Assembly: GCA_018831265.1 (NCBI GenBank) | Contig: JAHJCO010000048.1 | Coordinates: 1-64,000, forward strand | DNA: 64,000 nucleotides | Reading direction: 5' to 3' | Origin: Actinomycetota bacterium | GTDB taxonomy: Bacteria > Actinomycetota > Geothermincolia > Fen-727 > Anoxymicrobiaceae | In this document: positions 8,705-16,763 of the stretch, piece by piece | How positions within the stretch are numbered: position 1 is the stretch's first letter | Layout: every line of letters begins with the position of its first letter | Notes under the pieces: generated by a model | Told to the model about the DNA's origin: nothing | What the model saw: the letters and a program-made list of their open reading frames with translations, nothing else | The model's database searches: none | Position numbers and translations under genes: made by a program

Positions 8705-9547
8705 TTGTGCAGAAGGGTCAGGCACTTTTGCACATGTCTGCTGGGGACGGGGTGGATCACGGACGGAACAGGTGACAGGTCGATAAGAGTCCTGGCGGCG
8801 GGCGCGCACCCCGATGACGTCGAGCTGATGATGGCGGGCACGCTCCTCATGCTCGCCGAGGCCGGCGCAGACGTCCACATATGGAGCCTCTCGGACGGCC
8901 GGTACGGCTCGCGCTGGGGCGAGGCCGAGGAGACCGCGCGGGTTCGCAGGACCGAGGCCATCGAGTCCGCCTCTCTAGCCGGCGCCACCTGGCACCCGCC
9001 CCTCTTCGAGGACCTGGGCCTGGTCTACCACCCCGAGCACGTCAGACTCGTATCGTCGGTCATCAGGCAGGTGAGGCCGAACGTCCTGCTCGTTCCTTCA
9101 GCGTTCGATTACACCGAGGATCACAGGGAAGCCTCGCGGCTGCTGGTGACCGCCGCGTTCACGCGGGAGATCGGCTCGTACCCCGCCGAGCCCGTCGCGC
9201 CGCCCTCCGACGAGGCGGTGGCCGTCTACCATGCTCTTCCCTACGGCCTTCGAGATCAGTACGGACGGCCGCAGAGGCCCGGCCTATTCGTCGACATCGC
9301 GCCCGTCTTCGAGCGGAAGAAAGTTATGCTCGCCCGTCACCGCTCACAGGAGGAGTGGCTGGAGCAGAGCCAGGGGACATCTCCGCTCGAATGCATGGAG
9401 GCAATGTCACTCGAGGCGGGTCGCCTTTCCGGGTGCTTCGAGCGCGCGGAGGGATGGAACCGCCACAACCCCCTGGGCCTGTCACCGGAAACCTACACGC
9501 CCCTGGAGGAGGCGCTCGGAGACGCCTGCGCACATGTGGACAGGTGA
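8705..9547 (+). CDS. PIG-L family (LmbE-like) deacetylase
   Basis: About 260-280 residues with the zinc-binding AHPDDVEL motif near the N-terminus and the family core SAFDYTEDHREASRLL later. PIG-L proteins remove acetyl groups from N-acetylglucosamine-type sugars, for example in mycothiol, bacillithiol or glycolipid synthesis, and the substrate here is unknown. The start is unusual: no in-frame ATG or GTG exists before AHPDD. The only conventional candidate is TTG 8705, which lies at the edge of a hairpin repeat (8706-8734), so the first ten or so residues would be encoded by the repeat. CTG codons at about 8736-8740 are alternatives. Confidence 0.85.
   Translation: MCRRVRHFCTCLLGTGWITDGTGDRSIRVLAAGAHPDDVELMMAGTLLMLAEAGADVHIWSLSDGRYGSRWGEAEETARVRRTEAIESASLAGATWHPPLFEDLGLVYHPEHVRLVSSVIRQVRPNVLLVPSAFDYTEDHREASRLLVTAAFTREIGSYPAEPVAPPSDEAVAVYHALPYGLRDQYGRPQRPGLFVDIAPVFERKKVMLARHRSQEEWLEQSQGTSPLECMEAMSLEAGRLSGCFERAEGWNRHNPLGLSPETYTPLEEALGDACAHVDR
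8706..8734. repeat. 29-nt hairpin repeat, GGTCAGGCA core
   Basis: Arms TGTGCAGAAG and CTTTTGCACA (one G-T pair) enclose the core GGTCAGGCA in a 10+9+10 layout. It overlaps the proposed start of the PIG-L gene. Confidence 0.88.
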
Positions 9548-9581
9548 ATTGAACCCGCGTTTTCTATATGTAAGTGTCGGC

Positions 9582-9616
9582 CAGTGAAAGAATACCTCAG
9601 ACCATTTCTTTCACTG
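9582..9616. repeat. Hairpin repeat, CCTCAGACC core
   Basis: Arms CAGTGAAAGAA and TTCTTTCACTG (11 bp, perfect), then two unpaired positions on each side, then the 9-base core CCTCAGACC (reverse complement GGTCTGAGG). It lies between the convergent PIG-L and membrane-protein genes and fills most of that gap. Confidence 0.88.
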
Positions 9617-9625
9617 ACTGAAGAT

Positions 9626-11428
9626 TCAGGGGACGAGTTCGAGGACGGGGCCGGCGCGGTCGCGGTAGGCGACTTCGACGTCCGGGTCCCTCGCCGCCCA
9701 CTGGAGCGCGCGGTCCAGCACGCCCGGCTCCAGTAGCCGTGACTCCAGCACCACGAATCGGACCCCTCGCTCGCGCAGGAACGCGAACGCTTCCCTCGAG
9801 GGGAAAGCGCTCATCGCCTTTACCGCGTCCCTATAAGACTCCGGCACGTAGCCCGAGTACCCGTTGACCATCTTCCGCCAGTTCGCGGTGTTGTAGTAGA
9901 GCCTGCGCGGCTCGTACTCGGCGAAGACGATGTCGTCCATCCCGGACGGCTCCCCGGGGCGGTACGGTGCCAGCGGCAGCACGATGTAAGGTGAGGGCTC
10001 TTCGCGCGTCGCGAGCCAGCCGAAGGCCCCGGGGAACCCGGATTCCGTCGGCGCCCTTTTCATGACCAGCCCCCCGGGAAGGACCTCGACAAAGAGCAGG
10101 ACCAGCAGTACGACCATAACAAGCGAGACAAGGACGCGGTCCCACCTCCGGCCCAGCTTCTCCCTGATCCACCGCACCCCGAAGCCGGCGAGCACGCAGA
10201 GGGAGAGCAGCGCGAGCACGTAGATGCGCGCCGGGGTGCGGATCGCCTTGAAGCCCGGGAAGAACCGGTACATCAGCCGGTACGGCATTCGGATGCCGAA
10301 CGCGTGCCCCCCGATATAGAGCACCGGGCCGAGGCACAGTATGAGCGCGAGCACCAGCAGCACCACGTAGAAGACCAGCACGAATCGCTCACGGCGGGTC
10401 CGGCGCCGGAAAAGAAAAACGCCTCCCGCCACGGCCAGCAGCAGGGGCAGCACGCCGGTGAACAGCGATCGCTCCGTGGCGTTGCCGCGCAGGTAGCGGG
10501 CCGGGCGCGCCCAGGACGAGAGCCCGCCCCACACCATCGACTGCGGGGGGGCGACCAGGAAATCTCCCAGGTCCGCGGAGTAGGCGGCGACCTCGTCTGG
10601 AGACCGGCTGAACGAAGGGTTCTCCCGCTGGGCCTTGAGGTACGGCACGGCGAACGGCAGCACCAGGAGGCCCGCTGCCAGCATGGCAGCGAGCAGCCAT
10701 GCCGACCAGCGTATTGCCGGCCGCCGCTCGGCGGAGGCTTTCCTCCTTAAGAAGGGCGCAAGGCGCCGCCGCTCGAAGACGGCGAGCACCACGAGGTAGA
10801 CCGCGAGCGCGAACAGGAGGTAGAACCCGTACGACCACACCGCCCAGAACTGGAGCACCACGAACAGCGCGAATGCGAACGCGTCGCCCGGTCTCTTCCT
10901 CTCCGTGTAGCGGTGCAGGAACAGCATCGCAAGGGGAATGAAACCGGCCGAAAGCAGCTGCAGATGAGTGATCTGGGCCGTCCTGTACATCGCGAACCCG
11001 AAGACGATGCCGGCGGCGACGCCGGCCGCGCGGTCGCGTGCAAGGTGCTCCACTAGCAGGAACGCGCCCATGGCGCTCAAAACGAAGGTCATGAACACCG
11101 CGAAGTTGAGCGCCAGTACGCCGTTCCCGGTCGCGGCCAGGACGGGCCAGGCGATGAGGGCAGAGGTCAGCTCGTGGTCCGAGAACGCCAGCGTGCGGGC
11201 GCCGGGGTAGAACATCGTGGCATTGAACAGGTTGAGAGGGCTGGTCCCCAGGGCGTGCACGTCCCATGAGAGCACGTAGATGTTGAAGTAGTTGTCCCCG
11301 CCCGCGGCCCCTATCAGGTGGTCGTCGGCTTGTGCGACGAGCGGACGCGTGTAGACGATCGCCAGTACGACGAACAGGATCAGGACGAGGAGGTAGACGA
11401 CCGACTTGCGACCGGGTGCGCCGCGCAC
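9626..11428 (-). CDS. Polytopic membrane protein, GT-C glycosyltransferase-like
   Basis: A 600-residue protein with an N-terminal membrane segment (VVYLLVLILFVVLAIVYT), then about ten further hydrophobic helices and a soluble C-terminal part. Residues after the first helix include the acidic loop GAAGGDNYFNIYVLSWD, reminiscent of the first loop of GT-C enzymes. It appears related to the protein at 23510-25735, which shares the TWPL or TRPL start, the THLQLLSAGFIPL or FDQLSLTAVYTLPL region and a similar C-terminal layout. It probably transfers sugars from lipid-linked donors at the membrane, but the family is not certain. The GTG start overlaps the stop of the MgtC gene by one base. Confidence 0.8.
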   Translation of the reverse strand: MRGAPGRKSVVYLLVLILFVVLAIVYTRPLVAQADDHLIGAAGGDNYFNIYVLSWDVHALGTSPLNLFNATMFYPGARTLAFSDHELTSALIAWPVLAATGNGVLALNFAVFMTFVLSAMGAFLLVEHLARDRAAGVAAGIVFGFAMYRTAQITHLQLLSAGFIPLAMLFLHRYTERKRPGDAFAFALFVVLQFWAVWSYGFYLLFALAVYLVVLAVFERRRLAPFLRRKASAERRPAIRWSAWLLAAMLAAGLLVLPFAVPYLKAQRENPSFSRSPDEVAAYSADLGDFLVAPPQSMVWGGLSSWARPARYLRGNATERSLFTGVLPLLLAVAGGVFLFRRRTRRERFVLVFYVVLLVLALILCLGPVLYIGGHAFGIRMPYRLMYRFFPGFKAIRTPARIYVLALLSLCVLAGFGVRWIREKLGRRWDRVLVSLVMVVLLVLLFVEVLPGGLVMKRAPTESGFPGAFGWLATREEPSPYIVLPLAPYRPGEPSGMDDIVFAEYEPRRLYYNTANWRKMVNGYSGYVPESYRDAVKAMSAFPSREAFAFLRERGVRFVVLESRLLEPGVLDRALQWAARDPDVEVAYRDRAGPVLELVP

Positions 11429-12087
11429 TAGCCCCAGTGGACCTCGACGACGCCCGGAACGCCGTAGAGGCCGTCTGTAAGCGCCTGGATGTCACTGCGG
11501 GAGGAAAGCCGGGTCATCACCTCGAGGTCCACGGCCCTGCCCTCTTCCATCCGGCTGAACCTCACCAGCTCGGGAGAGGTGCCGGATGCATTCAGGAGCT
11601 CCATCACGGCGCCGAAGACGTTGTCCCGGTACCGCCCTGTGACGGTGAGGGCGACCTTGCGCGATTTCACCCTGGGGGACACGCGGTCCACTCCCCAGTC
11701 GAGAATCCGGAGGACCAGCAGGTCGATGGCCGTGAGCGCGAATCCCACCGCGTAGTAGCCTGTTCCGAATATCATGCCGATCGCGGCACACGACCACAGG
11801 CTGGCGGCCGTGGTCAGGCCCGTCACCCAGCCGGTCTTGCTCCTCAGGATCGCACCCCCGCCGATGAAGCCTATCCCGGTGACGACCGCGGCCGCGACCC
11901 TGTCCCCGTCAGGAAATCCCAGGAACCCGAACAGGGACATGCACGTGAACGCGCACGCTCCCACCGTGACCAGGATGTGCGTGCGTATGCCCGCGGGGTG
12001 ATCGGTGATCTCGCGCTCGAAGCCGACCAGCGCCCCGGCCGCGAGCGCGAGCAGTATCCGTACTACGATCTGCCAGCTGGTCGACAT
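11428..12087 (-). CDS. MgtC/SapB family membrane protein
   Basis: A 219-residue protein with the MgtC signature: GFEREITDHPAGIRTHILVT, then GIGFIGGGAILRSKTGWVTG and LTTAASLWSCAAIGM, in four to five hydrophobic helices. A soluble C-terminal domain (about residues 140-219) looks ACT-like. MgtC proteins affect growth under low magnesium and in some bacteria act on the F-type ATPase. Many environmental homologues have no assigned role. It is translationally coupled to the membrane protein downstream (TAGTG overlap). Confidence 0.92.
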   Translation of the reverse strand: MSTSWQIVVRILLALAAGALVGFEREITDHPAGIRTHILVTVGACAFTCMSLFGFLGFPDGDRVAAAVVTGIGFIGGGAILRSKTGWVTGLTTAASLWSCAAIGMIFGTGYYAVGFALTAIDLLVLRILDWGVDRVSPRVKSRKVALTVTGRYRDNVFGAVMELLNASGTSPELVRFSRMEEGRAVDLEVMTRLSSRSDIQALTDGLYGVPGVVEVHWG

Positions 12088-12206
12088 GGCCTCCCCCGTG
12101 TCCGATGCCTCCTACCTCGGATTACTTCTTTGGGGTCCGACCGCTGTCCTTCCGGGGGAGGGGCCGCGGAACGCCGGCGACGGGAGATGAATTTCGACCG
12201 ATTTGG

Positions 12207-12237
12207 TTGACATTACTACCTATCCCATTCATACTAT
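12207..12237 (+). promoter_or_regulatory. Promoter for coiled-coil membrane protein
   Basis: A consensus -35 TTGACA (12207-12212) is followed after 17 bases by CATACT (12230-12235), with TACTAT overlapping it. The local AT content is much higher than the surroundings. It lies about 75 bases before the start of the gene at 12314. Confidence 0.65.
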
Positions 12238-12313
12238 TTTACCAACCAGGGCTTCGGTAAAGTCAGGTCGGATCGGCGGAGCGGCCCCGCGGCACGGACA
12301 GGAGGTACCTCTC

Positions 12314-13183
12314 ATGAGCGAATCGTCGGGTTGGACCACCGGAAAGATCCTGGCAATAGTGATACCCATCGTTATCGTGGTCATCGCGGGGATCGTGGTG
12401 GGCGTTGTCGTGCTCAGCAAGAAGAACTCCGACCAGGACGCCGTGGTTCAGCAGTACGAGGACCTGAAGAAGGACGCGGAGGCGGCTGTCGCCCAGCTCG
12501 CGAAGCTCGCTGAACCGACGTCTACGACCTCCAGCTCCGCGCCGACGGACACGGGAGCCGCGCAGGAGACGAGCACCTACGAGGAGGAGCTCACCGAGCT
12601 GAACTCCACCCTGACCGCGCTCGAGGAGGACGTCTCCGAGGCCGCTACGGCGGTGGAGGAGGCGGCGGGTGACGTCTCGGAGACATCCGCGGAGTACCAG
12701 GAGCTCTACAACGAGATCCTGGCCTACTACCAGTACGTGGAGCAGTTGCTCCAGCAGGCCCAAGCCCAGGTGGCATACCTTGAGTCGGTCGCCCCGGCGC
12801 TTGAGGATATGCAGGCCTACCAGGACCTGCTCACCAGGATCGGGTCCGCCCCGCCAAGGTTGCAGCAGGAGCTGTCGGGCCAGCTCTCGACCCGGATCAA
12901 CGAGGCGAAGTCCCGAATTGCGGGCGTCAGCGCGCCCGAGTCCCTCAACCTGTACAACCAGCAGCTCCAGGGATCCACCGACCAGCTGAGCAGTCTCTCC
13001 CAGCAGATGACCCAGGCACTCGGCTCCGGTAATGCGGCTGCGTTCAGCCAGCTCTCCAGCCAGTTCAGCAGCATGCTGACCCAGACGCAGCAGCAGCTCA
13101 CACAGAGCCTGGATTCAGTGGTGAGCGGGCTGAGCTCCGGGCTGTCCCAGGCCGCCGGCAACATACAACTCCCGACAAAGTAA
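12314..13183 (+). CDS. Membrane-anchored coiled-coil protein, unknown function
   Basis: A 289-residue protein starting at an ATG with AGGAGGT upstream. A single N-terminal membrane helix (ILAIVIPIVIVVIAGIVVGV) is followed by a long Glu/Gln/Ala/Ser-rich region with few aromatic residues. This is predicted to be mostly coiled coil, with a Thr/Ser-rich linker at about residues 68-90. There is no enzymatic motif. The C-terminal third is very rich in Gln and Ser (SQLSSQFSSMLTQTQQQLTQ). It may be an extracytoplasmic structural protein of the cell envelope. It has its own promoter and is followed by a repeat hairpin that may end the transcript. Confidence 0.8.
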   Translation: MSESSGWTTGKILAIVIPIVIVVIAGIVVGVVVLSKKNSDQDAVVQQYEDLKKDAEAAVAQLAKLAEPTSTTSSSAPTDTGAAQETSTYEEELTELNSTLTALEEDVSEAATAVEEAAGDVSETSAEYQELYNEILAYYQYVEQLLQQAQAQVAYLESVAPALEDMQAYQDLLTRIGSAPPRLQQELSGQLSTRINEAKSRIAGVSAPESLNLYNQQLQGSTDQLSSLSQQMTQALGSGNAAAFSQLSSQFSSMLTQTQQQLTQSLDSVVSGLSSGLSQAAGNIQLPTK

Positions 13184-13187
13184 TACT

Positions 13188-13265
13188 GGTGCCAGGCACA
13201 TTAGCCTTAAAGTATTAGCCCCTGGCGTCATGCACTAATACCTGGGGGCTAATGTGCCTGGCACC
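13188..13265. repeat. Large inverted repeat with GCCAGGCAC cores
   Basis: A 19-bp perfect outer stem (starts GGTGCCAGGCACATTAGCC) encloses further partly paired sequence, including GTATTAG and CTAATAC. It is a composite member of the hairpin family. It starts five bases after the stop of the coiled-coil gene and lies before the phosphofructokinase gene. Confidence 0.88.
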
Positions 13266-13333
13266 GTTATTAGGGTAGGCAGTGTTATCATGCACCTGTA
13301 TCGACGCTGATGGTTGATAGAGGTGGAGCGCGG

Positions 13334-14260
13334 ATGATCTATACGGTAACCCTGAACCCGACACTGGACATCACCCTGGTCATCGATCGTTTCAGCTTTG
13401 GTGAGCCCGTTCAGGCGGTGGACGTGCTCAGGAACCCCGGCGGCAAGGGCGTCAACGTTTCGAGGGTGCTGCGGGCACTGGGCGAGGACTCCGTCGCGGT
13501 GGCGCTCGCCGGCGGCTACGTGGGCGAAGAGGTCCTGGACCTCCTCCAGCAGGAGGGGCTGATCCTCCAGGTGGTCAAGATCAAGAACCCCACCCGCACC
13601 AACGTGGTGGTGTTCGCCCGCGAAGAGGACCGGGAGATGGTCATAAGGGCCTCCGGCCCGCCGATCGAGGAGGACGAGGCCAGGCGCGTGGACGATCTGA
13701 TAGCCGGCATGACCCACGCCCCGGAGGTCATGGTGCTGTCGGGCTCTCTGCCCCTGGGTGTCAGCAAGGATATCTACCGGAAGGTCACCACGGCGGCCAG
13801 GGGGCGGGGCACCAAGGTCTTCCTGGACAGCGCGGGCGAGCCCCTGAGGCTGGGGATCGAGGCGGGCCCGTACCTCATCAAGCCCAACCTTCGCGAGCTG
13901 TCGGGCCTGGCCGGTAAGGAGCTCGCGGGTGAATCGGAGATCGTCGCCTACGCGCGCGACATAATCGGTGCCGGCGTGGAGGTGGTGGTCGTCTCCATGG
14001 GCAAGCTGGGCGCCATAATGGTGACCGGCTCGGACGTCTTCCGCGGGACCGTACCGGAAGTCGAGGAGGATACCGTCGGAGCCGGCGATTCGATGGTGGC
14101 CGGGATGGTGCTGGGAGTAGCGCGCGGCCGCAACCTCGAGGAGTCTTTCTGCATGGGCCTTTCGGCGGCGCTGGCGACGGTGATGAACGGGGGACCCCTG
14201 CTGGCGGACAGGGAATACTACGACCTGGCGGCGCCGAAGGTGGTCGTGGAGCGGATATGA
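13334..14260 (+). CDS. 1-phosphofructokinase family hexose kinase (PfkB fold)
   Basis: A 308-residue ribokinase-fold sugar kinase. MIYTVTLNPTLDITLVID is the typical start of 1-phosphofructokinase and tagatose-6-phosphate kinase. The sugar-binding motif RNPGGKGVNVSRVLRALG and the ATP and anion-hole motif EEDTVGAGDSMVAGMV (catalytic Asp in GAGD) are intact. There is no PTS gene nearby, so it may serve as a phosphofructokinase, not in fructose uptake. The start is ATG 13334, with GGTGGAG upstream. The PASTA kinase gene follows after about 50 bases on the same strand. Confidence 0.92.
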   Translation: MIYTVTLNPTLDITLVIDRFSFGEPVQAVDVLRNPGGKGVNVSRVLRALGEDSVAVALAGGYVGEEVLDLLQQEGLILQVVKIKNPTRTNVVVFAREEDREMVIRASGPPIEEDEARRVDDLIAGMTHAPEVMVLSGSLPLGVSKDIYRKVTTAARGRGTKVFLDSAGEPLRLGIEAGPYLIKPNLRELSGLAGKELAGESEIVAYARDIIGAGVEVVVVSMGKLGAIMVTGSDVFRGTVPEVEEDTVGAGDSMVAGMVLGVARGRNLEESFCMGLSAALATVMNGGPLLADREYYDLAAPKVVVERI

Positions 14261-14313
14261 CCGGGGAAGCGGCAGCGGCGCGCGCCGGTGGCCGACCGGG
14301 CGTGAGGTGAGGC

Positions 14314-15930
14314 TTGGCGCAGGGTAAGGGACCGAGGTACAAGGTAGATCGCGAGCTGGGGCGGGGCGCCTTCGGGGTCGTGTACCTCGCCCGCGACAAC
14401 CTGCTCCGTCGCGACGTGGCGCTCAAGATGATGGCCATCCCAGAGGGGACATCGGAGGAGGAGCGGCGGCATCAGGTCGACCGCTTCTACCGTGAGGCGC
14501 GGGCGGCGGCGGGTCTGGCTCACCCGAACGTGGTCATCATCCACGACATCTCGAAGAGCAACGAGCGCCACTTCATCTCGATGGAGTTCCTCGAGGGCAG
14601 CCCTCTGTCTGAGCTGATCGCCGGGGGTCCCATGCCGGTGGACCGGGCGGTCAGGCTGGCGGACCAGGCCCTCGCCGCGCTCTCGTACGCGCACTCGAAG
14701 CAGGTCGTGCACCGCGATATCAAGCCGGACAATATCTTCGTGCTGAAGGACGACCACGTGAAGCTGGTCGACTTCGGCCTCGCGCGCGTGCAGGCGAGCA
14801 CCACCATCACCAGGACCGGCACCGTGATGGGCAGCCCGGGTTACATCGCTCCGGAGGTGGTGGAAGGACACCAGGCCGACGCGCGGACGGACGTCTTCTC
14901 TTTCGGGGTCGTCCTCTACGAGATGCTGACCGGAAAGAGGCCTTTCGGGCCCGAGACCCCGTTCGAGTCGCTGGTCCACGTGATCTACCGGATAGTCTCC
15001 GAGGACCCCGAGCCACCGTCGAGGGCGAACCCGGCCGTCCCGGCCGCGCTTGACGAGGTGATCGCACGTGCGCTGGCCAAGGACCCGGCCGACCGCTACC
15101 AGGATGCCGGGGAGTTCAGGGGCGCCCTGGCAGAAGCGTCCGGCGGCCTCGCGCCCGAAGCGGTGAAGGCGGCACCCTCGCGCGGGGAGCCGGCACACTC
15201 GCAAGTGGCCGCGACCGGCGACCTCCAGGCCCAGGCGACCATGGTGAAAGGCGAGGAGGAGGCACCGGCTCCAACCGAGGTGCGGCAGTTCGAGGAGCGG
15301 ATAGAGGGCCTGGACGATGGGGGTGGTGCCCGGAGGCCCCGCGGCGGGCGGAGGAAGTGGCTGGCCCTTGCGGGAGCGGGTGTCGTCCTGGCTGGGATCG
15401 CGGTGCTGGTCCTGTTCCTGACCGGCGTGCTGCCCGGAGGTGGGTCGGGGAACGCCAGGGTCCCCAACCTCATAAACCTGGACGAGCAGGTCGCGGTCAG
15501 GACCCTCCAGGACGCCGGGCTCAAGCCCGGCAAGAAGACCCCGGGATGGTCACCCACTATCTGGAAGGGCAAGGTCATGCGCCAGTTCCCGGATGCCGGA
15601 AAGCCGGTGCCGACCGACTCCACTGTCGACTACTGGGTGAGCGTGGGGACCGATCCGGTGCAGGTGCCCGAGGTGATCGGCAAGACAAAAGAGGAAGCGG
15701 TGGCGGTCCTGGAGGCGTACGGGTTGAAGCCGGACCTGGAGTCCGGGTACTTCGGCGGCATCCCGGCCGGAGCGGTCGGCGATGTGAAACCCGAACAGGG
15801 GACTCTCGTGGCCAGGGGGGACAAGGTCACGCTCGTGATCAACGATGGAAAGCCGGCCCAGGACAAGCAGAACCCGCCGGGTTCGATGCCGAGGGCGCAG
15901 CCGAGCCAGCCGACCCTTCCCAGGCAGTGA
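14314..15930 (+). CDS. PASTA-domain Ser/Thr protein kinase (PknB-like)
   Basis: A 538-residue Hanks-type kinase. The kinase domain (residues about 9-270) has the glycine loop LGRGAFGVVYLA, ATP lysine in VALKMM, catalytic loop HRDIKPDNIF, DFGLARV and GSPGYIAPEVV. A linker of about 75 residues, one membrane helix (LALAGAGVVLAGIAVLVLFL) and two extracellular PASTA domains follow (RVPNLINLDEQVAVRTL and VQVPEVIGKTKEEAVAVL). PASTA domains bind peptidoglycan fragments, so this kinase probably senses the cell wall. It starts at a TTG: an in-frame TGA two codons upstream excludes any earlier start. It follows the sugar kinase gene. Only two PASTA repeats are present, against four in mycobacterial PknB. 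Confidence 0.95.
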   Translation: MAQGKGPRYKVDRELGRGAFGVVYLARDNLLRRDVALKMMAIPEGTSEEERRHQVDRFYREARAAAGLAHPNVVIIHDISKSNERHFISMEFLEGSPLSELIAGGPMPVDRAVRLADQALAALSYAHSKQVVHRDIKPDNIFVLKDDHVKLVDFGLARVQASTTITRTGTVMGSPGYIAPEVVEGHQADARTDVFSFGVVLYEMLTGKRPFGPETPFESLVHVIYRIVSEDPEPPSRANPAVPAALDEVIARALAKDPADRYQDAGEFRGALAEASGGLAPEAVKAAPSRGEPAHSQVAATGDLQAQATMVKGEEEAPAPTEVRQFEERIEGLDDGGGARRPRGGRRKWLALAGAGVVLAGIAVLVLFLTGVLPGGGSGNARVPNLINLDEQVAVRTLQDAGLKPGKKTPGWSPTIWKGKVMRQFPDAGKPVPTDSTVDYWVSVGTDPVQVPEVIGKTKEEAVAVLEAYGLKPDLESGYFGGIPAGAVGDVKPEQGTLVARGDKVTLVINDGKPAQDKQNPPGSMPRAQPSQPTLPRQ

Positions 15931-15937
15931 CCGCGCT

Positions 15938-16087
15938 CTAGCCTCCCCCTATGGGGGTGAGTTCTTCCATCAGCCTTTCGAAAAGCTCCTTCACGGTCGT
16001 CTTTTCGACGTCGAGGTCGTTCATGTCGACGAAGCGACGCAGCAGCCAGTGCAGGAACTCGAGCTCCGGGTTCTCCAAGGTGCTCAC
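15938..16087 (-). CDS. Small acidic helical protein, unknown
   Basis: A short gene of 46-49 residues. AGGAGGT is followed after seven bases by TTG (16076-16078). A GTG at 16085-16087 is the alternative start and is used for the coordinates. The product reads ENPELEFLHWLLRRFV, then DMNDLDVEKTTVKELFERLM, ending LTPIGGG. It looks like a compact helical protein with alternating charge. It is convergent with the PASTA kinase (stop codons 7 bases apart) and divergent from the macro-domain gene. I recognise no family. The strong ribosome binding site and clean reading frame support it being real. Confidence 0.6.
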   Translation of the reverse strand: MSTLENPELEFLHWLLRRFVDMNDLDVEKTTVKELFERLMEELTPIGGG

Positions 16088-16169
16088 CTCCTCCTGGACC
16101 AAGTATGCCTACCGTCATGCTTTACGGCAACCGTCTTGATATACTCTTTCCGCGTGAGAGGTGGAAGTC

Positions 16170-16703
16170 ATGCCTTTTCTTTCGGGAAAACTCGAGATAA
16201 TCGACGATGACATAACGAAGCTGGAGGTGGACGCGATAGTCAACGCCGCCAACAAGACCCTGCTGGGCGGAGGTGGCGTGGACGGCGCGATCCATCGCGC
16301 CGCGGGTCCACGGCTGCTCGAGGAGACGCGAGCACTGGGGGGCTGCGAGACCGGCCAGGCGAAGATCACCGGCGGGTACGACCTGCCCGCCGGCTACGTC
16401 ATCCACACGGTGGGCCCGGTATGGAGAGGCGGGAACGCGGACGAGGACACCCTGCTGGCGGACTGCTACAGGAACAGCCTCCGACTGGCGGCGGAGAACG
16501 GGGTGAGGACGATCGCCTTCCCCGGTATCAGCACGGGGGTCTACGGATTCCCGTTCGAGCGCGCCTGCCGCATCGCATTGCGGGAGATTGGCGACTTCCT
16601 GAAGGAAGATCGTGGTTTGGAGAAGGTCATCTGCTGCTGCTTCGGACCTCGTGACACGGGTGTATACCTCGAGGTGGCACGGGAGATGTTCCCATTGAGC
16701 TAG
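16170..16703 (+). CDS. Macro-domain ADP-ribose hydrolase (YmdB-like)
   Basis: A 177-residue single macro domain. [26 protein letters not shown] (given here as [11 protein letters not shown] and [14 protein letters not shown]) is the ADP-ribose binding and catalytic region of O-acetyl-ADP-ribose deacetylases. [17 protein letters not shown] is the second ligand loop. The enzymes remove acetyl groups from O-acetyl-ADP-ribose or ADP-ribose from proteins. The start ATG at 16170 has GAGAGGTGG upstream. An in-frame GTG at 16161 is possible. A TATACT -10 element lies at 16140-16145, close to the start, so the leader is short. Confidence 0.93.
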   Translation: MPFLSGKLEIIDDDITKLEVDAIVNAANKTLLGGGGVDGAIHRAAGPRLLEETRALGGCETGQAKITGGYDLPAGYVIHTVGPVWRGGNADEDTLLADCYRNSLRLAAENGVRTIAFPGISTGVYGFPFERACRIALREIGDFLKEDRGLEKVICCCFGPRDTGVYLEVAREMFPLS

Positions 16704-16763
16704 ATCAGTGTCCGGGTCAGGTTGCGCTGCTAACATCGGCAGCATGGGAGGAAGGTACCTGTG

